From the NCBI GenBank assembly GCA_009773995.1, contig VSMY01000002.1, forward strand, positions 1 through 44,570: DNA of 44,570 nucleotides, given 5' to 3'. The number at the start of each line of letters is the position of its first letter. Within the stretch, counting starts at the first letter, position 1. The notes below the pieces were generated by a model. The model did no database searches, had not been told where the DNA came from, and was given only the letters and a program-made list of their open reading frames with translations. A program made the position numbers and the translations under genes. Source of the DNA: Oscillibacter sp. GTDB taxonomy: Bacteria; Bacillota; Clostridia; Oscillospirales; Oscillospiraceae. Below, piece after piece: positions 37,118-44,570 of the stretch.

Positions 37118-38104
37118 TTATAATGAATCTATAAATGCTTCCGCCTCCCGGACGGTGCTGCTCAGATACTCCATTACCTCCACCGGATGCTCCCCCACGG
37201 CGGTCTCTCCGGTGACCATGACGGAGGACGCGCCGTCCAGCACGGCGTTGAAGATGTCGCTGACTTCCGCACGGGTGGGGACGGGATTCCGCTCCATAGA
37301 GGCCAGCATCTGGGTCACCACCATGAAGGGCCGCCCCGCTTCCCGGCAGACGGCGGCAATGCGCTTTTGGAGGGCGGGCAGCTTCCAGAGGGGGCCGGCG
37401 TTTCCCAGGTCTCCTCGGGCGATGACGATTTCATCGGCGGCGGGAATCAGCTCGGAAAGCTTTTCCACGCCCTCCAGGTTCTCGATTTTGGCGAAGAGGC
37501 GGATGTCCCGCCCCCCGGCGGCGTCCAGGGTGTCCCGGACGGCCTCCAGGTCCTCCCGGCCCCGGACGAAGGGCTGCATGACGCCGGTGACGCCGTAGTC
37601 TCGCGCAAGGCGGAGGTTTTCCCGGTCGCTGTCCGTCATGGCGGGGAGATGGACGTCCACGCCGGGGAGGGCGGCGCTTTTCCGGCTTCGGAGCGTTCCG
37701 CCCCGCTCCACTTGGGCCAGGGCCCCGCCGGACAGAGGCTCCGCCACCCGAAGGAGGAGCTTCCCGTCGTCCAGCAGGACCTCCTGGCCGGGAAGCAGAT
37801 GGGGCAGGACGGCGGCGGGCAGGGGAATGTCTTCTCCCAGGCGGACGGAGGTCCCGTCCGTCAATTCCAGGGGGGCCGAAAGCGCGCCCACCCGGAGCTC
37901 CGGGCCCTGCAGGTCGATGAGGAGCTGCGGGCTCACGCCGCAGCGCCGGGCGGCGGCGTGGAGGCGTTCGATCTGCTCCGCCGCGCGGTCAAGGCCCACG
38001 TGGGAGAGGTTCAGCCGCACGCCGGTCATTCCCGCCTGAAAGAGGGACTCCAGGGTTTCCGTATCGGAGCAGGCGGGGCCCAGGGTGCCGTAGATTTGAA
38101 CCAC
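37118..38104 (-). CDS. Minimal pyruvate kinase-like protein (no C-terminal domain)
   Basis: 328 residues from a GTG with GGGGAGG eight bases upstream. It aligns with the pyruvate kinase barrel and B domain: GVRLNLSH (Arg30), the IDLQGPELR block, LPGVDVHLPA, FAKIENLEG (Lys206), IARGDLG (Asp231), VTQMLASM (Thr264), NPVPTRAEVSDIFNAVLDG. The protein stops after MVTGETAVGEHPVEVM, where the C-terminal effector-binding domain of normal enzymes (470-590 residues) would begin. The highly conserved Lys of D-x-KGPEIR is Gln66 here. It may be an unregulated kinase, a different PEP/pyruvate-type enzyme, or inactive. It lies 15 bases downstream of mtnA in the same operon. Confidence 0.85.
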   Translation of the reverse strand: MVQIYGTLGPACSDTETLESLFQAGMTGVRLNLSHVGLDRAAEQIERLHAAARRCGVSPQLLIDLQGPELRVGALSAPLELTDGTSVRLGEDIPLPAAVLPHLLPGQEVLLDDGKLLLRVAEPLSGGALAQVERGGTLRSRKSAALPGVDVHLPAMTDSDRENLRLARDYGVTGVMQPFVRGREDLEAVRDTLDAAGGRDIRLFAKIENLEGVEKLSELIPAADEIVIARGDLGNAGPLWKLPALQKRIAAVCREAGRPFMVVTQMLASMERNPVPTRAEVSDIFNAVLDGASSVMVTGETAVGEHPVEVMEYLSSTVREAEAFIDSL

Positions 38105-38119
38105 AAAAGCCGCCTCCCC

Positions 38120-39190
38120 TCAGCGGAAGAGGGCCGCCAGGCTCTCGGTGTAGGGGGCCCGGCAGATTCCCTGTTCCGTGACGATGCCGGAAATCAGCGT
38201 GTGGTCCGTCACGTCGAAAGAGGGGTTGTAGCACTTCACGCCGGGAAGGGCCATGGGCTTCTCGTACCAGAGGGTTTTGATCTCCTCCGGGTCCCGGAGC
38301 TCGATGGGGATGTGGTCCCCGTCGGGGCAGCTGAGGTCGATGGTGCTGGTGGGGCCCAGGACATAGACGGGAATTCCGTAGTGCTTCGCCAGAATCGCCA
38401 CGCCGCTGGTGCCGATTTTGTTGGCCGTGTCCCCGTTGGCGGCGATCCGGTCGCAGCCCACGAAGCAGGCCTGGACCCAGCCGTTTTTCATGACCATGGA
38501 GGCCATGTTGTCGCAGATCAAGGTCACGTCCACCCCGGCCCGGTGGAGCTCGTAGCTGGTGAGCCGGGCCCCCTGGAGCAGGGGCCGGGTCTCGTCGGCG
38601 AAGACGCGGATGTGGATACCCTGCTCCGCCGCCAGGAAGAAGGGCCCCTGGGCGGTGCCGTAGCGGGAGGTGGCCAGGGGCCCGGCGTTGCAGTGGGTGA
38701 GGACGCCGTCCCCCTCCTTCAGGAGGCTCAGGCCGTATTCGGAGATGGCCCGGCATTTGACGATGTCGTCCAGGTGGATGTCCGCCGCCTTTTGATACAG
38801 GACCTCCAGCAGGGCGGGGCGAGGGTCTTCCAGGTGGGCGGCGGCGGTCTTCTCCATCTCCCCCAGGGCCCAGCTGAGGTTTACCGCCGTGGGCCGGGAG
38901 GCGTTGAGTTGGGCGGAGTACGCTTTGAGCCGGGCCTGAAAGGCGGCGGGGTCCGGCTCCTCGATGGTCCGGGCCAGGGCATAGAGGCAGTAGGCGGCGC
39001 AGATGCCGATGGCGGGAGCGCCCCGGACCCGGAGTTTTTGGATGGCCTCCACCATTTCGCCGGCGGTTTGGAGGCGGATTTCTTTTTCCTCATTGGGGAG
39101 AAGGCTCTGGTCAATGATATAGAGGGCCTCGGCGGCCTTGTCGTAGCGGATGTTCTGGGCGTGGGTGACGGCTTTCAGGGAGGTAGGCAT
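38120..39190 (-). CDS. mtnA: S-methyl-5-thioribose-1-phosphate isomerase
   Basis: 356 residues; ATG at 39190 with AAAGGAG seven bases upstream. Motifs: RVRGAPAIGICAAYC, THCNAGPLATSRYGTA with catalytic Cys167, and VGCDRIAANGDTANKIGT with catalytic Asp247, which separate MtnA from eIF2B-like ribose-1,5-bisphosphate isomerases. It converts methylthioribose-1-phosphate (or the 5-deoxyribose analogue) to the ribulose form in salvage of S-adenosylmethionine by-products. No other methionine-salvage gene is in the window; the only operon partner is a pyruvate kinase-like gene. Confidence 0.95.
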   Translation of the reverse strand: MPTSLKAVTHAQNIRYDKAAEALYIIDQSLLPNEEKEIRLQTAGEMVEAIQKLRVRGAPAIGICAAYCLYALARTIEEPDPAAFQARLKAYSAQLNASRPTAVNLSWALGEMEKTAAAHLEDPRPALLEVLYQKAADIHLDDIVKCRAISEYGLSLLKEGDGVLTHCNAGPLATSRYGTAQGPFFLAAEQGIHIRVFADETRPLLQGARLTSYELHRAGVDVTLICDNMASMVMKNGWVQACFVGCDRIAANGDTANKIGTSGVAILAKHYGIPVYVLGPTSTIDLSCPDGDHIPIELRDPEEIKTLWYEKPMALPGVKCYNPSFDVTDHTLISGIVTEQGICRAPYTESLAALFR

Positions 39191-39229
39191 GTGGGCGCTC
39201 CTTTCTTTTGCGGCGGCTGTATGAGTCAG

Positions 39230-39258
39230 ATTGTAGCATAGGCCGCCGGTTTTTGCAA
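39230..39258 (-). promoter_or_regulatory. Sigma-A-like promoter of the mtnA operon
   Basis: Minus strand: TTGCAA (39258-39253), 17-bp spacer, TACAAT (39235-39230). Confidence 0.75.
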
Positions 39259-39276
39259 CGGCTCCGGCCAAGGGAC

Positions 39277-39310
39277 AAAAGCGCCCGGACACACGTGTGT
39301 CCGGGCGCTT
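39277..39310 (-). terminator. Terminator built on a perfect 32-bp palindrome
   Basis: AAGCGCCCGGACACAC joined directly to its reverse complement (39279-39310), with T4 on the minus side. It ends the exporter-SLH operon. Confidence 0.9.
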
Positions 39311-39331
39311 CTTTGCGGGCTGCTTTGAGAC

Positions 39332-41623
39332 TCAGCGGAAGTCTCCGCCTACTTCTATGGCGCGGATGACGCCGTCGTCGCTGGCGTACATGGTGCATTT
39401 TTGGGCATAGGCGTGGGCAATGTCTACCACGCTTCTGCCTTCCTCGGCGCGGATCCAGCTGTTGCTGTCTTTGTTGTAGGCCATAACCGTGACGGGAATG
39501 GAGTAGGTCCGCCCGTCCACCGTGACGGCGCTCTCTCCGCTCCAGGCGGTGTTGGGCACGTCCTTCAGGACGGTCAGCGGCTTGAGGCTGGAGAAGCTGC
39601 CGGTGCCCGCTTCGTCCACCACCGCGGCCACGTAGACCCCTCCGGCGATGTCGTAATTGCTGCGGAAATAGTCCGTCACCTGTCCCTGGTCGTTGAAGAC
39701 GGCGATGCGCCGGATATCCCGGTCGTCCAATTTTATGGAGGTACGGCCATAGAGGGTTGCGCCGCTGCCCGCGGTCCCCAGGGCGATGATGTCCACCTGA
39801 CCCGCCCAGTTGGTGTGGGCGTAGCTGATCTCACGGTTGGGGATGGGCCCGGCCCCCAGGTCGCTGAGGCTGAGGGTGTCGATGCCGTTCGCCGTGTAGC
39901 GGAAGACGCTGACGGTTTCCGCCAGGCTACTGCTTCCAAGCATCCGCTTTTCCAGATCCAGCGCGCCGGAGACGCCGCCGCCCAAGCGGACCAGGCCGAT
40001 GCGGTTCTTGCCGACGGAGGTGACCCGCACCAGACGGTTCTGCATCCGGGCCAGCTCCTCCTGGCGGAACTGCTCGGCGCGGTCGCTGTAGCTTTCGCCC
40101 AGGTCCACGGTGCCCTTGATCTCAACGCCGCAGAGCAGCTTTACCGTGGCGCTGGTTCCGGAGATGGAGGTGGCGATTCCGATGGCGTTGGCCGAGACGG
40201 CGCCGGGTTTCACCGCTCCGGCCACCTTGTTGTCCTCCGTCAGCAGCAGGGTGATCTGGTCGCCGGGGCGGAACTTCGCCAGGGTGGACTGGGCCGTGGG
40301 CAGCACGTCGAAGTCGTTGCCCAGGACGCGGATGCTGGAGGGCTCCGTGGGGCTGGGAGTGCAGGACTCATAGAAGCCCGTCAGCCGGGTGTCGCAGACC
40401 CGGATGGTGTTTGTGGAGCTGGCGTAGGTGGCCACGTCATAGGGGCGCATGTCCTTGGCGTTGGCCCGGCAGCCGTTTTTGTAGATGGTGTAGCCGCCTA
40501 CTCCGCCGGTGAGGGAGTCGAAGCCCTTGACGGAATTCTTTTCATAGACGATGACCGCCTCGGTGGAGCTGTCTCCGCCGCCGATGAAGATGAACTCCAC
40601 GTTTCCGGCGGTGCCCAGGTACAGGGTCAGGGACGTGCCGGGGTTCACCCAGGACCGGGCCTCGCTCCAGGTGGTTTCCGCGCCTTTGCGATAGACCTTG
40701 GTGCCGCTGGTAACCATATATTTGGTTCCGGAGCGGTCCGTGATCTGGTTGGCCTCCGCCTTGGCTACCGTAACGGTACGGCTGACGCCCAATGCGTCGG
40801 GCAGGAAGGTGCGGACCTTCTGGCCCTCCAGCACCAGCGTGCCCTTCAGGCCGTTGAGGGAGCCGTTGGACGCCTTGTCCCCGGCCATTTGATAGATGGA
40901 GCCGTCGGAGAAGAGCATGGCGGTCTCCTTGCCGTCGGGTCCCCGTGCGTTGGAGGATACCAGGACCATGTCGCTCTTAGTGGTCAGCCCGGCGGCGGTG
41001 AGGAAATTGCTGACGGTTTTATCCCCCTGGACGTCCGCCCGGAGGAGGTTGTTGAACAGGACGGCGGCGTCGCTGCGGCTGAGGGGGGAATTGCCCTTGG
41101 TGGTGTCCACCCCGTCGGTGAGGCCGATGGAGGCGGCGAAGGACAGATAGCTGTCCGGCCACACGCCGCCGATGTTCTCGTCCTTATAGCCCAGAACCCG
41201 GAGGAGAATGGTGGCCGCCTGGCCCAGGGTGACGGTGCGGTCCGGATAGAACTTCCCGTCGGAGAAGCCGGAGATGGCGTTTTTCCCCTTGGAGGCCATG
41301 TTGATGTAGGCCGCCGCCCAGTGGGAGGGCTTCACGTCCGGGTAGACGGTGACGGTGCGGTAGAGGCCCAGCTCGTCCTCGGCGTTCAGGGCGCAGACCA
41401 CCATCTTGCAGAACTGAGCGCGGGTGAGCTGGCCGTTGGGGCGGAAGTTCCCGTCGGAAAAGCCGTCCATCACGCCCATGAGCCGCAGGGACTCCACCTG
41501 GGCGTAAGCGTCGCCCCCCAGGTCGTAGAAGCGGTTGGCGGGGGGCGCGGCCTGGGCGGGCAGAACCAGCAGGGATGCCGCCATGGCCGCCAGAAGCAGC
41601 AGGGACAAGATGCGTTTTTTCAT
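39332..41623 (-). CDS. SLH-domain surface protein, last gene of the exporter operon
   Basis: 763 residues; ATG with AGGAGG six bases upstream. A signal peptide (MKKRILSLLLLAAMAASLLV, cleaved near AQA) is followed by three S-layer homology domains (~32-80, ~94-147, ~155-197), with GFSDGNFRPNGQLTRAQF and GFSDGKFYPDRTVTLGQA as clear repeats. SLH domains bind pyruvylated cell-wall polymers. The remaining ~560 residues are beta-rich and of unrecognised type. The gene starts 13 bases after a MacB-like permease gene, so it is co-expressed with the exporter, which could be linked to its function or to export of a partner. Confidence 0.93.
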   Translation of the reverse strand: MKKRILSLLLLAAMAASLLVLPAQAAPPANRFYDLGGDAYAQVESLRLMGVMDGFSDGNFRPNGQLTRAQFCKMVVCALNAEDELGLYRTVTVYPDVKPSHWAAAYINMASKGKNAISGFSDGKFYPDRTVTLGQAATILLRVLGYKDENIGGVWPDSYLSFAASIGLTDGVDTTKGNSPLSRSDAAVLFNNLLRADVQGDKTVSNFLTAAGLTTKSDMVLVSSNARGPDGKETAMLFSDGSIYQMAGDKASNGSLNGLKGTLVLEGQKVRTFLPDALGVSRTVTVAKAEANQITDRSGTKYMVTSGTKVYRKGAETTWSEARSWVNPGTSLTLYLGTAGNVEFIFIGGGDSSTEAVIVYEKNSVKGFDSLTGGVGGYTIYKNGCRANAKDMRPYDVATYASSTNTIRVCDTRLTGFYESCTPSPTEPSSIRVLGNDFDVLPTAQSTLAKFRPGDQITLLLTEDNKVAGAVKPGAVSANAIGIATSISGTSATVKLLCGVEIKGTVDLGESYSDRAEQFRQEELARMQNRLVRVTSVGKNRIGLVRLGGGVSGALDLEKRMLGSSSLAETVSVFRYTANGIDTLSLSDLGAGPIPNREISYAHTNWAGQVDIIALGTAGSGATLYGRTSIKLDDRDIRRIAVFNDQGQVTDYFRSNYDIAGGVYVAAVVDEAGTGSFSSLKPLTVLKDVPNTAWSGESAVTVDGRTYSIPVTVMAYNKDSNSWIRAEEGRSVVDIAHAYAQKCTMYASDDGVIRAIEVGGDFR

Positions 41624-41636
41624 AGTCTTCCTCCTA

Positions 41637-42905
41637 TTACTCTGCCCGCAGGGCTTCCACGGGCTGGAGCTTGGATGCCTTAATGGCCGGGTAGCTGCCG
41701 AAAATCAGGCCCAGCAGCACGGAGAATCCCAGGGCCCCCGCCGTCACGGTGACGGGGGGATAGATGGTCATATGGAACAGCAGGTTCCCCGCCGCGTAGC
41801 AGCCCAGGGTGCCGATTAAAATGCCGATGATTCCGCCGATGCCGCAGAGCATGGCCGCCTCAATCAAAAACTGGGTGACGATGCTGCTCCGCTGGGCGCC
41901 GATGGCCCGGCGGATGCCGATCTCCCGCGTCCGCTCCGTCACCGTCACCAGCATGATGTTCATGATGCCGATGCCGCCCACCAAGAGGGAGATGGCGGCG
42001 ATGCCGCCCAGCACCAGGGAGATCATGCCCATCTGCTCGTTCATGCTCTGCTGCCAGCGGTCGTCGGGCTGCACCCAGGAGCCCCCGGTAGCGGGGTCTA
42101 TCAGGCCGTTCAAAAAGCCCCGGATGCGGGTGGCCACCTCCGTGGTGGAGACGCCGTCCTTAGCCTTGACGATGAAGCTGGAGATGTAGTCCCCGCCCAA
42201 AAGCCTCCGGGCGGTGTAGGGCAGGACGATGATGTTGTCGATGGTGCTTCCCTGGGCGTCGCCGCCGGAGAGGCGGGGAGCGTAGAGGCCCACCACCTCA
42301 AAGCTCTGCCCGTTGAGCTGGAGTTCCTTGCCCACCGGGTCGGCGGAGTCGAAGAACGCCTCCGCCGCCTGGGCGCCCAGGACGCAGACCTGGTTATAGC
42401 GCTCAATGTCCAGCTCTCCCAGATCCCGGCCCTTGGTGATGGTCAGGTTGTTGCAGGCGCTGTACTGGTTGGAGACATAGTAGACGTCGGGGGGCCGCTG
42501 GCCGGTCATGTTCCCCATCTCGTCCCAGCTCCACTCAAAGTTGGCGGAGTTTTTGGTTCCGTAGACCACGTTGACGCTGGCCCGGGCCTCCGGCGTGATG
42601 CCCACGATGTACTGGGGGATGGACTTGCAGTAGGCGTACAGGTCCGGGAAGTAGTCCTTTCCCGCCGGGACCCAGTTGCCGTTTTCGTCCTCTACATAGA
42701 CATAGTTGTCGATGCTTACCGAAATTTTATTGCTGCCCATGGCGGAGAACTGCTCCATGGTTTTGGCCGCGTAGCCGCTCATCACCGAGACGATGGTCAT
42801 CACCGCCGCGATGCCGATGATGACCCCCAGCATGGTCAGCATGGACCGGCCCTTTTTGCCGATGATGGATTTCCAGGCCATTTTTACCGCCTGCCGGATG
42901 TTCAA
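41637..42905 (-). CDS. MacB-like ABC transporter permease
   Basis: 422 residues from a TTG start that overlaps the ATPase stop (TTGA), with AGGAGG ten bases upstream. Architecture: one N-terminal helix (GRSMLTMLGVIIGIAAVMTI), a large extracytoplasmic domain (~50-280), and three C-terminal helices with the FtsX/MacB signature VGGIGIMNIMLVTVTERTRE, cited as residues near 310. MacB-type proteins drive transport by mechanotransmission rather than by a channel and export peptides, lipoproteins or antibiotics. The ATPase is a separate polypeptide, as is typical in Firmicutes. Confidence 0.95.
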   Translation of the reverse strand: MNIRQAVKMAWKSIIGKKGRSMLTMLGVIIGIAAVMTIVSVMSGYAAKTMEQFSAMGSNKISVSIDNYVYVEDENGNWVPAGKDYFPDLYAYCKSIPQYIVGITPEARASVNVVYGTKNSANFEWSWDEMGNMTGQRPPDVYYVSNQYSACNNLTITKGRDLGELDIERYNQVCVLGAQAAEAFFDSADPVGKELQLNGQSFEVVGLYAPRLSGGDAQGSTIDNIIVLPYTARRLLGGDYISSFIVKAKDGVSTTEVATRIRGFLNGLIDPATGGSWVQPDDRWQQSMNEQMGMISLVLGGIAAISLLVGGIGIMNIMLVTVTERTREIGIRRAIGAQRSSIVTQFLIEAAMLCGIGGIIGILIGTLGCYAAGNLLFHMTIYPPVTVTAGALGFSVLLGLIFGSYPAIKASKLQPVEALRAE

Positions 42906-43603
42906 AGCCAGTCCACCTCCTGTTCCTTGTCCTCCACGATTTTCCCGTCCGTCAGCCGGACGCAGCGGCGGGCCGTGGCGGCGATGCCGTTGTCGTGGGT
43001 AATCAGGATGACCGTGGTCCCCTCCCGGTTCAGCTGCTGGAGGAACTCCAGCACCTCGTGGCCCGTCCGGGAGTCCAGCGCGCCGGTGGGCTCGTCGGCC
43101 ATGATGATGGGGGGCTTGGTGGCGATGGCCCTGGCGATGGCCACCCGCTGCTGCTGGCCGCCGGACATCTCCGTGGGCTTGTGCTTGACGCGCTTACTGA
43201 GACCCACCCGGTCCAGGGCCTCCAGGGCCAGGTCGTAGCGGTCGTCCGCGCCGATGCCCTGGTAAATCAGGGGCAGCTCCACGTTCTCCAGCACCGTCAG
43301 GGACTGAATCAGGTTGTACTGCTGGAAGATGAAGCCGATCTCCTTGTTGCGGATGCGGCTGAGCTCCTTGTCCGTCAGTTCCTTGACGTCGGTGCCCTCC
43401 AGAAGGTAGTCCCCCCTCGTGGGGATGTCCAGGCAGCCCAGGACGTTCATCATGGTGGACTTGCCGGAGCCGGACTGGCCCACGATGGCCACGAACTCCC
43501 CCCGCTCCACCGTCAGGGAGACCCCGTCCAGGGCCCGGACCTCGCTCTCAAGACCCTCGCCGTAGATCTTGTAGATGTCCTTTAACTCAATCAGATTCGC
43601 CAT
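42902..43603 (-). CDS. MacB/LolD-type ABC transporter ATP-binding protein
   Basis: 233 residues. Walker A GQSGSGKST (~42), Q-loop IFQQYNL, signature MSGGQQQRVAIARA, Walker B IIMADEPTGALDSRTG and the switch His in LITHDNG. It begins two bases after the adaptor stop (TGATATG) and overlaps the permease gene. It powers export together with the adjacent permease and adaptor. Confidence 0.97.
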   Translation of the reverse strand: MANLIELKDIYKIYGEGLESEVRALDGVSLTVERGEFVAIVGQSGSGKSTMMNVLGCLDIPTRGDYLLEGTDVKELTDKELSRIRNKEIGFIFQQYNLIQSLTVLENVELPLIYQGIGADDRYDLALEALDRVGLSKRVKHKPTEMSGGQQQRVAIARAIATKPPIIMADEPTGALDSRTGHEVLEFLQQLNREGTTVILITHDNGIAATARRCVRLTDGKIVEDKEQEVDWL

Positions 43604-43604
43604 A

Positions 43605-44570
43605 TCAGTAACCCCAGGGGTTGGCCGTCTGAATCTGGGTGAAGACCTCGGTGTCTACCTCCACGCCGGACTTGATTTCCACGTTGTAGTTGTCCGAGAT
43701 GCCGATTTCCACGGCCACGGGCCAGAAGCCCTCGGGAATCGTCTCGTCGGCCATGATGCCTTCCACCGCGTTTTCCGGCTTGTCGCCCTTGACGTAGACC
43801 ACCGTCAAGGTCTCGCCCTCCTCGGTGGAGACGGTGCGGACGGACTGGAGGGGCAGCACCAGGCAGTTGTCGTTTTCGCTGGCCGTCAGCTTGTAATTTA
43901 TGTAGCTGTTGACCTGGAGGGTTTCCTCCGCGTTGTCTACCGAGATCACCATGGGATAGGTCGCCACGCCGTTGTTGATGGTACTGGAGAGGCTGACGCT
44001 CTCCACTATGCCCATGGCCGGGGTGCCCCACTGGTCCAGCTCCACCATGGTCCCCGCCTGGACGGCGCTGACGTTCCGCTCGTCCACCGTGGCGTTGACA
44101 ATCAGGGAGGAGGTGTCCGAAATCGTGACCACCGTGGTGTTGGCGGCGATTTCGTCTCCCGGCTTCATGGTGAGGCCGATGACCTTGCCCGCGATGGAGG
44201 CCACGGCGGAGCAGTTGGCCAGATTCTTCTCGGCGGTCTCCAGAGTCTTCTGGGCCTCGTCCAGGCTCTGCTGGGCGGAGTAAATTTCCGCCTCGCTGTC
44301 CTCGCCGTCCACCCGGACCAGCACCTGCCCGGCGCTGACCTGGAGGAAGTCCACCAGGGAGCTGGAGAGGACGGTGCCGTTGACGGTGGATTTCAGGTCG
44401 CCTGTGCGGTAGTATTCCAGCTTGCCGGGCTCATAGGGGTAGATGGTCTCGCCCTCGGCGGTGGTCACCGTGGCGGAGGCCGCCATCTCGGCGGTGAGGG
44501 CTCCCTCATTGTCCACCAGAATGTCGGCGGAGAAGAGTTTGGTGCCCTCCGGGGTGATGCGGCTGACCAT
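43605..44570 (-). CDS. MacA/HlyD-like membrane fusion adaptor (N-terminus outside the window)
   Basis: 321 residues are visible; the frame is open to the edge, and the ATG at 44570 is probably internal since no signal anchor is seen. Lipoyl-like halves (GTVLSSSLVDFLQVSAGQVL and AGKVIGLTMKPGDEI) flank a short coiled-coil hairpin (AQQSLDEAQKTLETAEKNLAN), followed by a beta-barrel domain (~170-260) and a membrane-proximal domain ending IQTANPWGY. This is the adaptor of the MacAB-like exporter. In a Gram-positive cell it would link the transporter to the wall side rather than to an outer-membrane channel. Confidence 0.93.
   Translation of the reverse strand: MVSRITPEGTKLFSADILVDNEGALTAEMAASATVTTAEGETIYPYEPGKLEYYRTGDLKSTVNGTVLSSSLVDFLQVSAGQVLVRVDGEDSEAEIYSAQQSLDEAQKTLETAEKNLANCSAVASIAGKVIGLTMKPGDEIAANTTVVTISDTSSLIVNATVDERNVSAVQAGTMVELDQWGTPAMGIVESVSLSSTINNGVATYPMVISVDNAEETLQVNSYINYKLTASENDNCLVLPLQSVRTVSTEEGETLTVVYVKGDKPENAVEGIMADETIPEGFWPVAVEIGISDNYNVEIKSGVEVDTEVFTQIQTANPWGY

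Noticed and set aside
43605..44570. ATG at 44570 as the true start of the adaptor
   Set aside because: The frame is open to the window edge and no signal anchor is present, so the real start lies outside.
1..44570. tRNA, rRNA, CRISPR arrays, insertion sequences, LexA boxes
   Set aside because: Looked for on both strands; no cloverleaf, repeat-spacer array, transposase or recognisable LexA dyad was found by eye.

Overview
The window is GC-rich, with dense genes, Clostridia-type gene content and strong AGGAGG ribosome binding sites. Markers are a CD1247-like zinc-ribbon protein, PdaA, YqzL between era and recO, RNase J, MutS2, S-layer homology (SLH) domains, CsoR-CopA and BceS-type signalling. 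The best guess is a gut Oscillospiraceae relative (Flavonifractor, Lawsonibacter or Oscillibacter-like); this is an inference from content and style. No tRNA, rRNA, CRISPR array, phage or transposase gene was found.

Layout. 1-2.6 kb: the end of a surface-type protein, then a hybrid histidine kinase with a degraded ATP-binding domain. 2.6-7.1 kb: a GH18-like protein, yqeG, efp, a CD1247-like protein, a MATE exporter and a small membrane protein. 7.1-9.7 kb (minus): a response regulator, a BceS-type kinase and an RluA-type pseudouridine synthase, all overlapping or coupled. 9.8-15.5 kb: an HD hydrolase, a DEAD-box helicase, a small HTH regulator, a leucine-rich lipoprotein and RNase J with a long structured leader. 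15.9-20.4 kb: radC, uvrB, an MmcQ-like gene, an EamA transporter and a YbaK deacylase. 20.4-24.3 kb: uvrA lies between two paralogous HTH regulator genes. Each has a perfect consensus promoter firing in the opposite direction from its own start region. 24.3-29.1 kb: era, a PNPOx-like gene, yqzL, recO and mutS2. 29.2-31 kb: uridine phosphorylase and two unknown genes. 31-34 kb (minus): csoR and a copA whose C-terminal domain is a complete CopZ-like chaperone with its own ribosome binding site. 34-37 kb: a left-handed beta-helix protein, PdaA, a membrane-anchored nuclease and a DnaQ-like exonuclease. 37-39.2 kb (minus): mtnA with a minimal pyruvate kinase-like gene. 39.3-44.6 kb (minus): a MacAB-like exporter operon ending in an SLH surface protein; its adaptor gene runs off the window.

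DNA repair is strongly represented (uvrA, uvrB, recO, mutS2, radC, a DEDDh exonuclease). Eighteen sigma-A-like promoters were read by eye, all with a 17-bp spacer; many have TTGCAA-like -35 and TATACT or TAAAAT -10 boxes. Convergent genes are often separated by bidirectional hairpin terminators.

The least ordinary items are the two HTH/divergent-promoter modules around uvrA, the in-frame CopA-CopZ arrangement with an internal start, the large hairpin in front of uvrA, the long RNase J leader, and the mtnA plus minimal pyruvate kinase pair.
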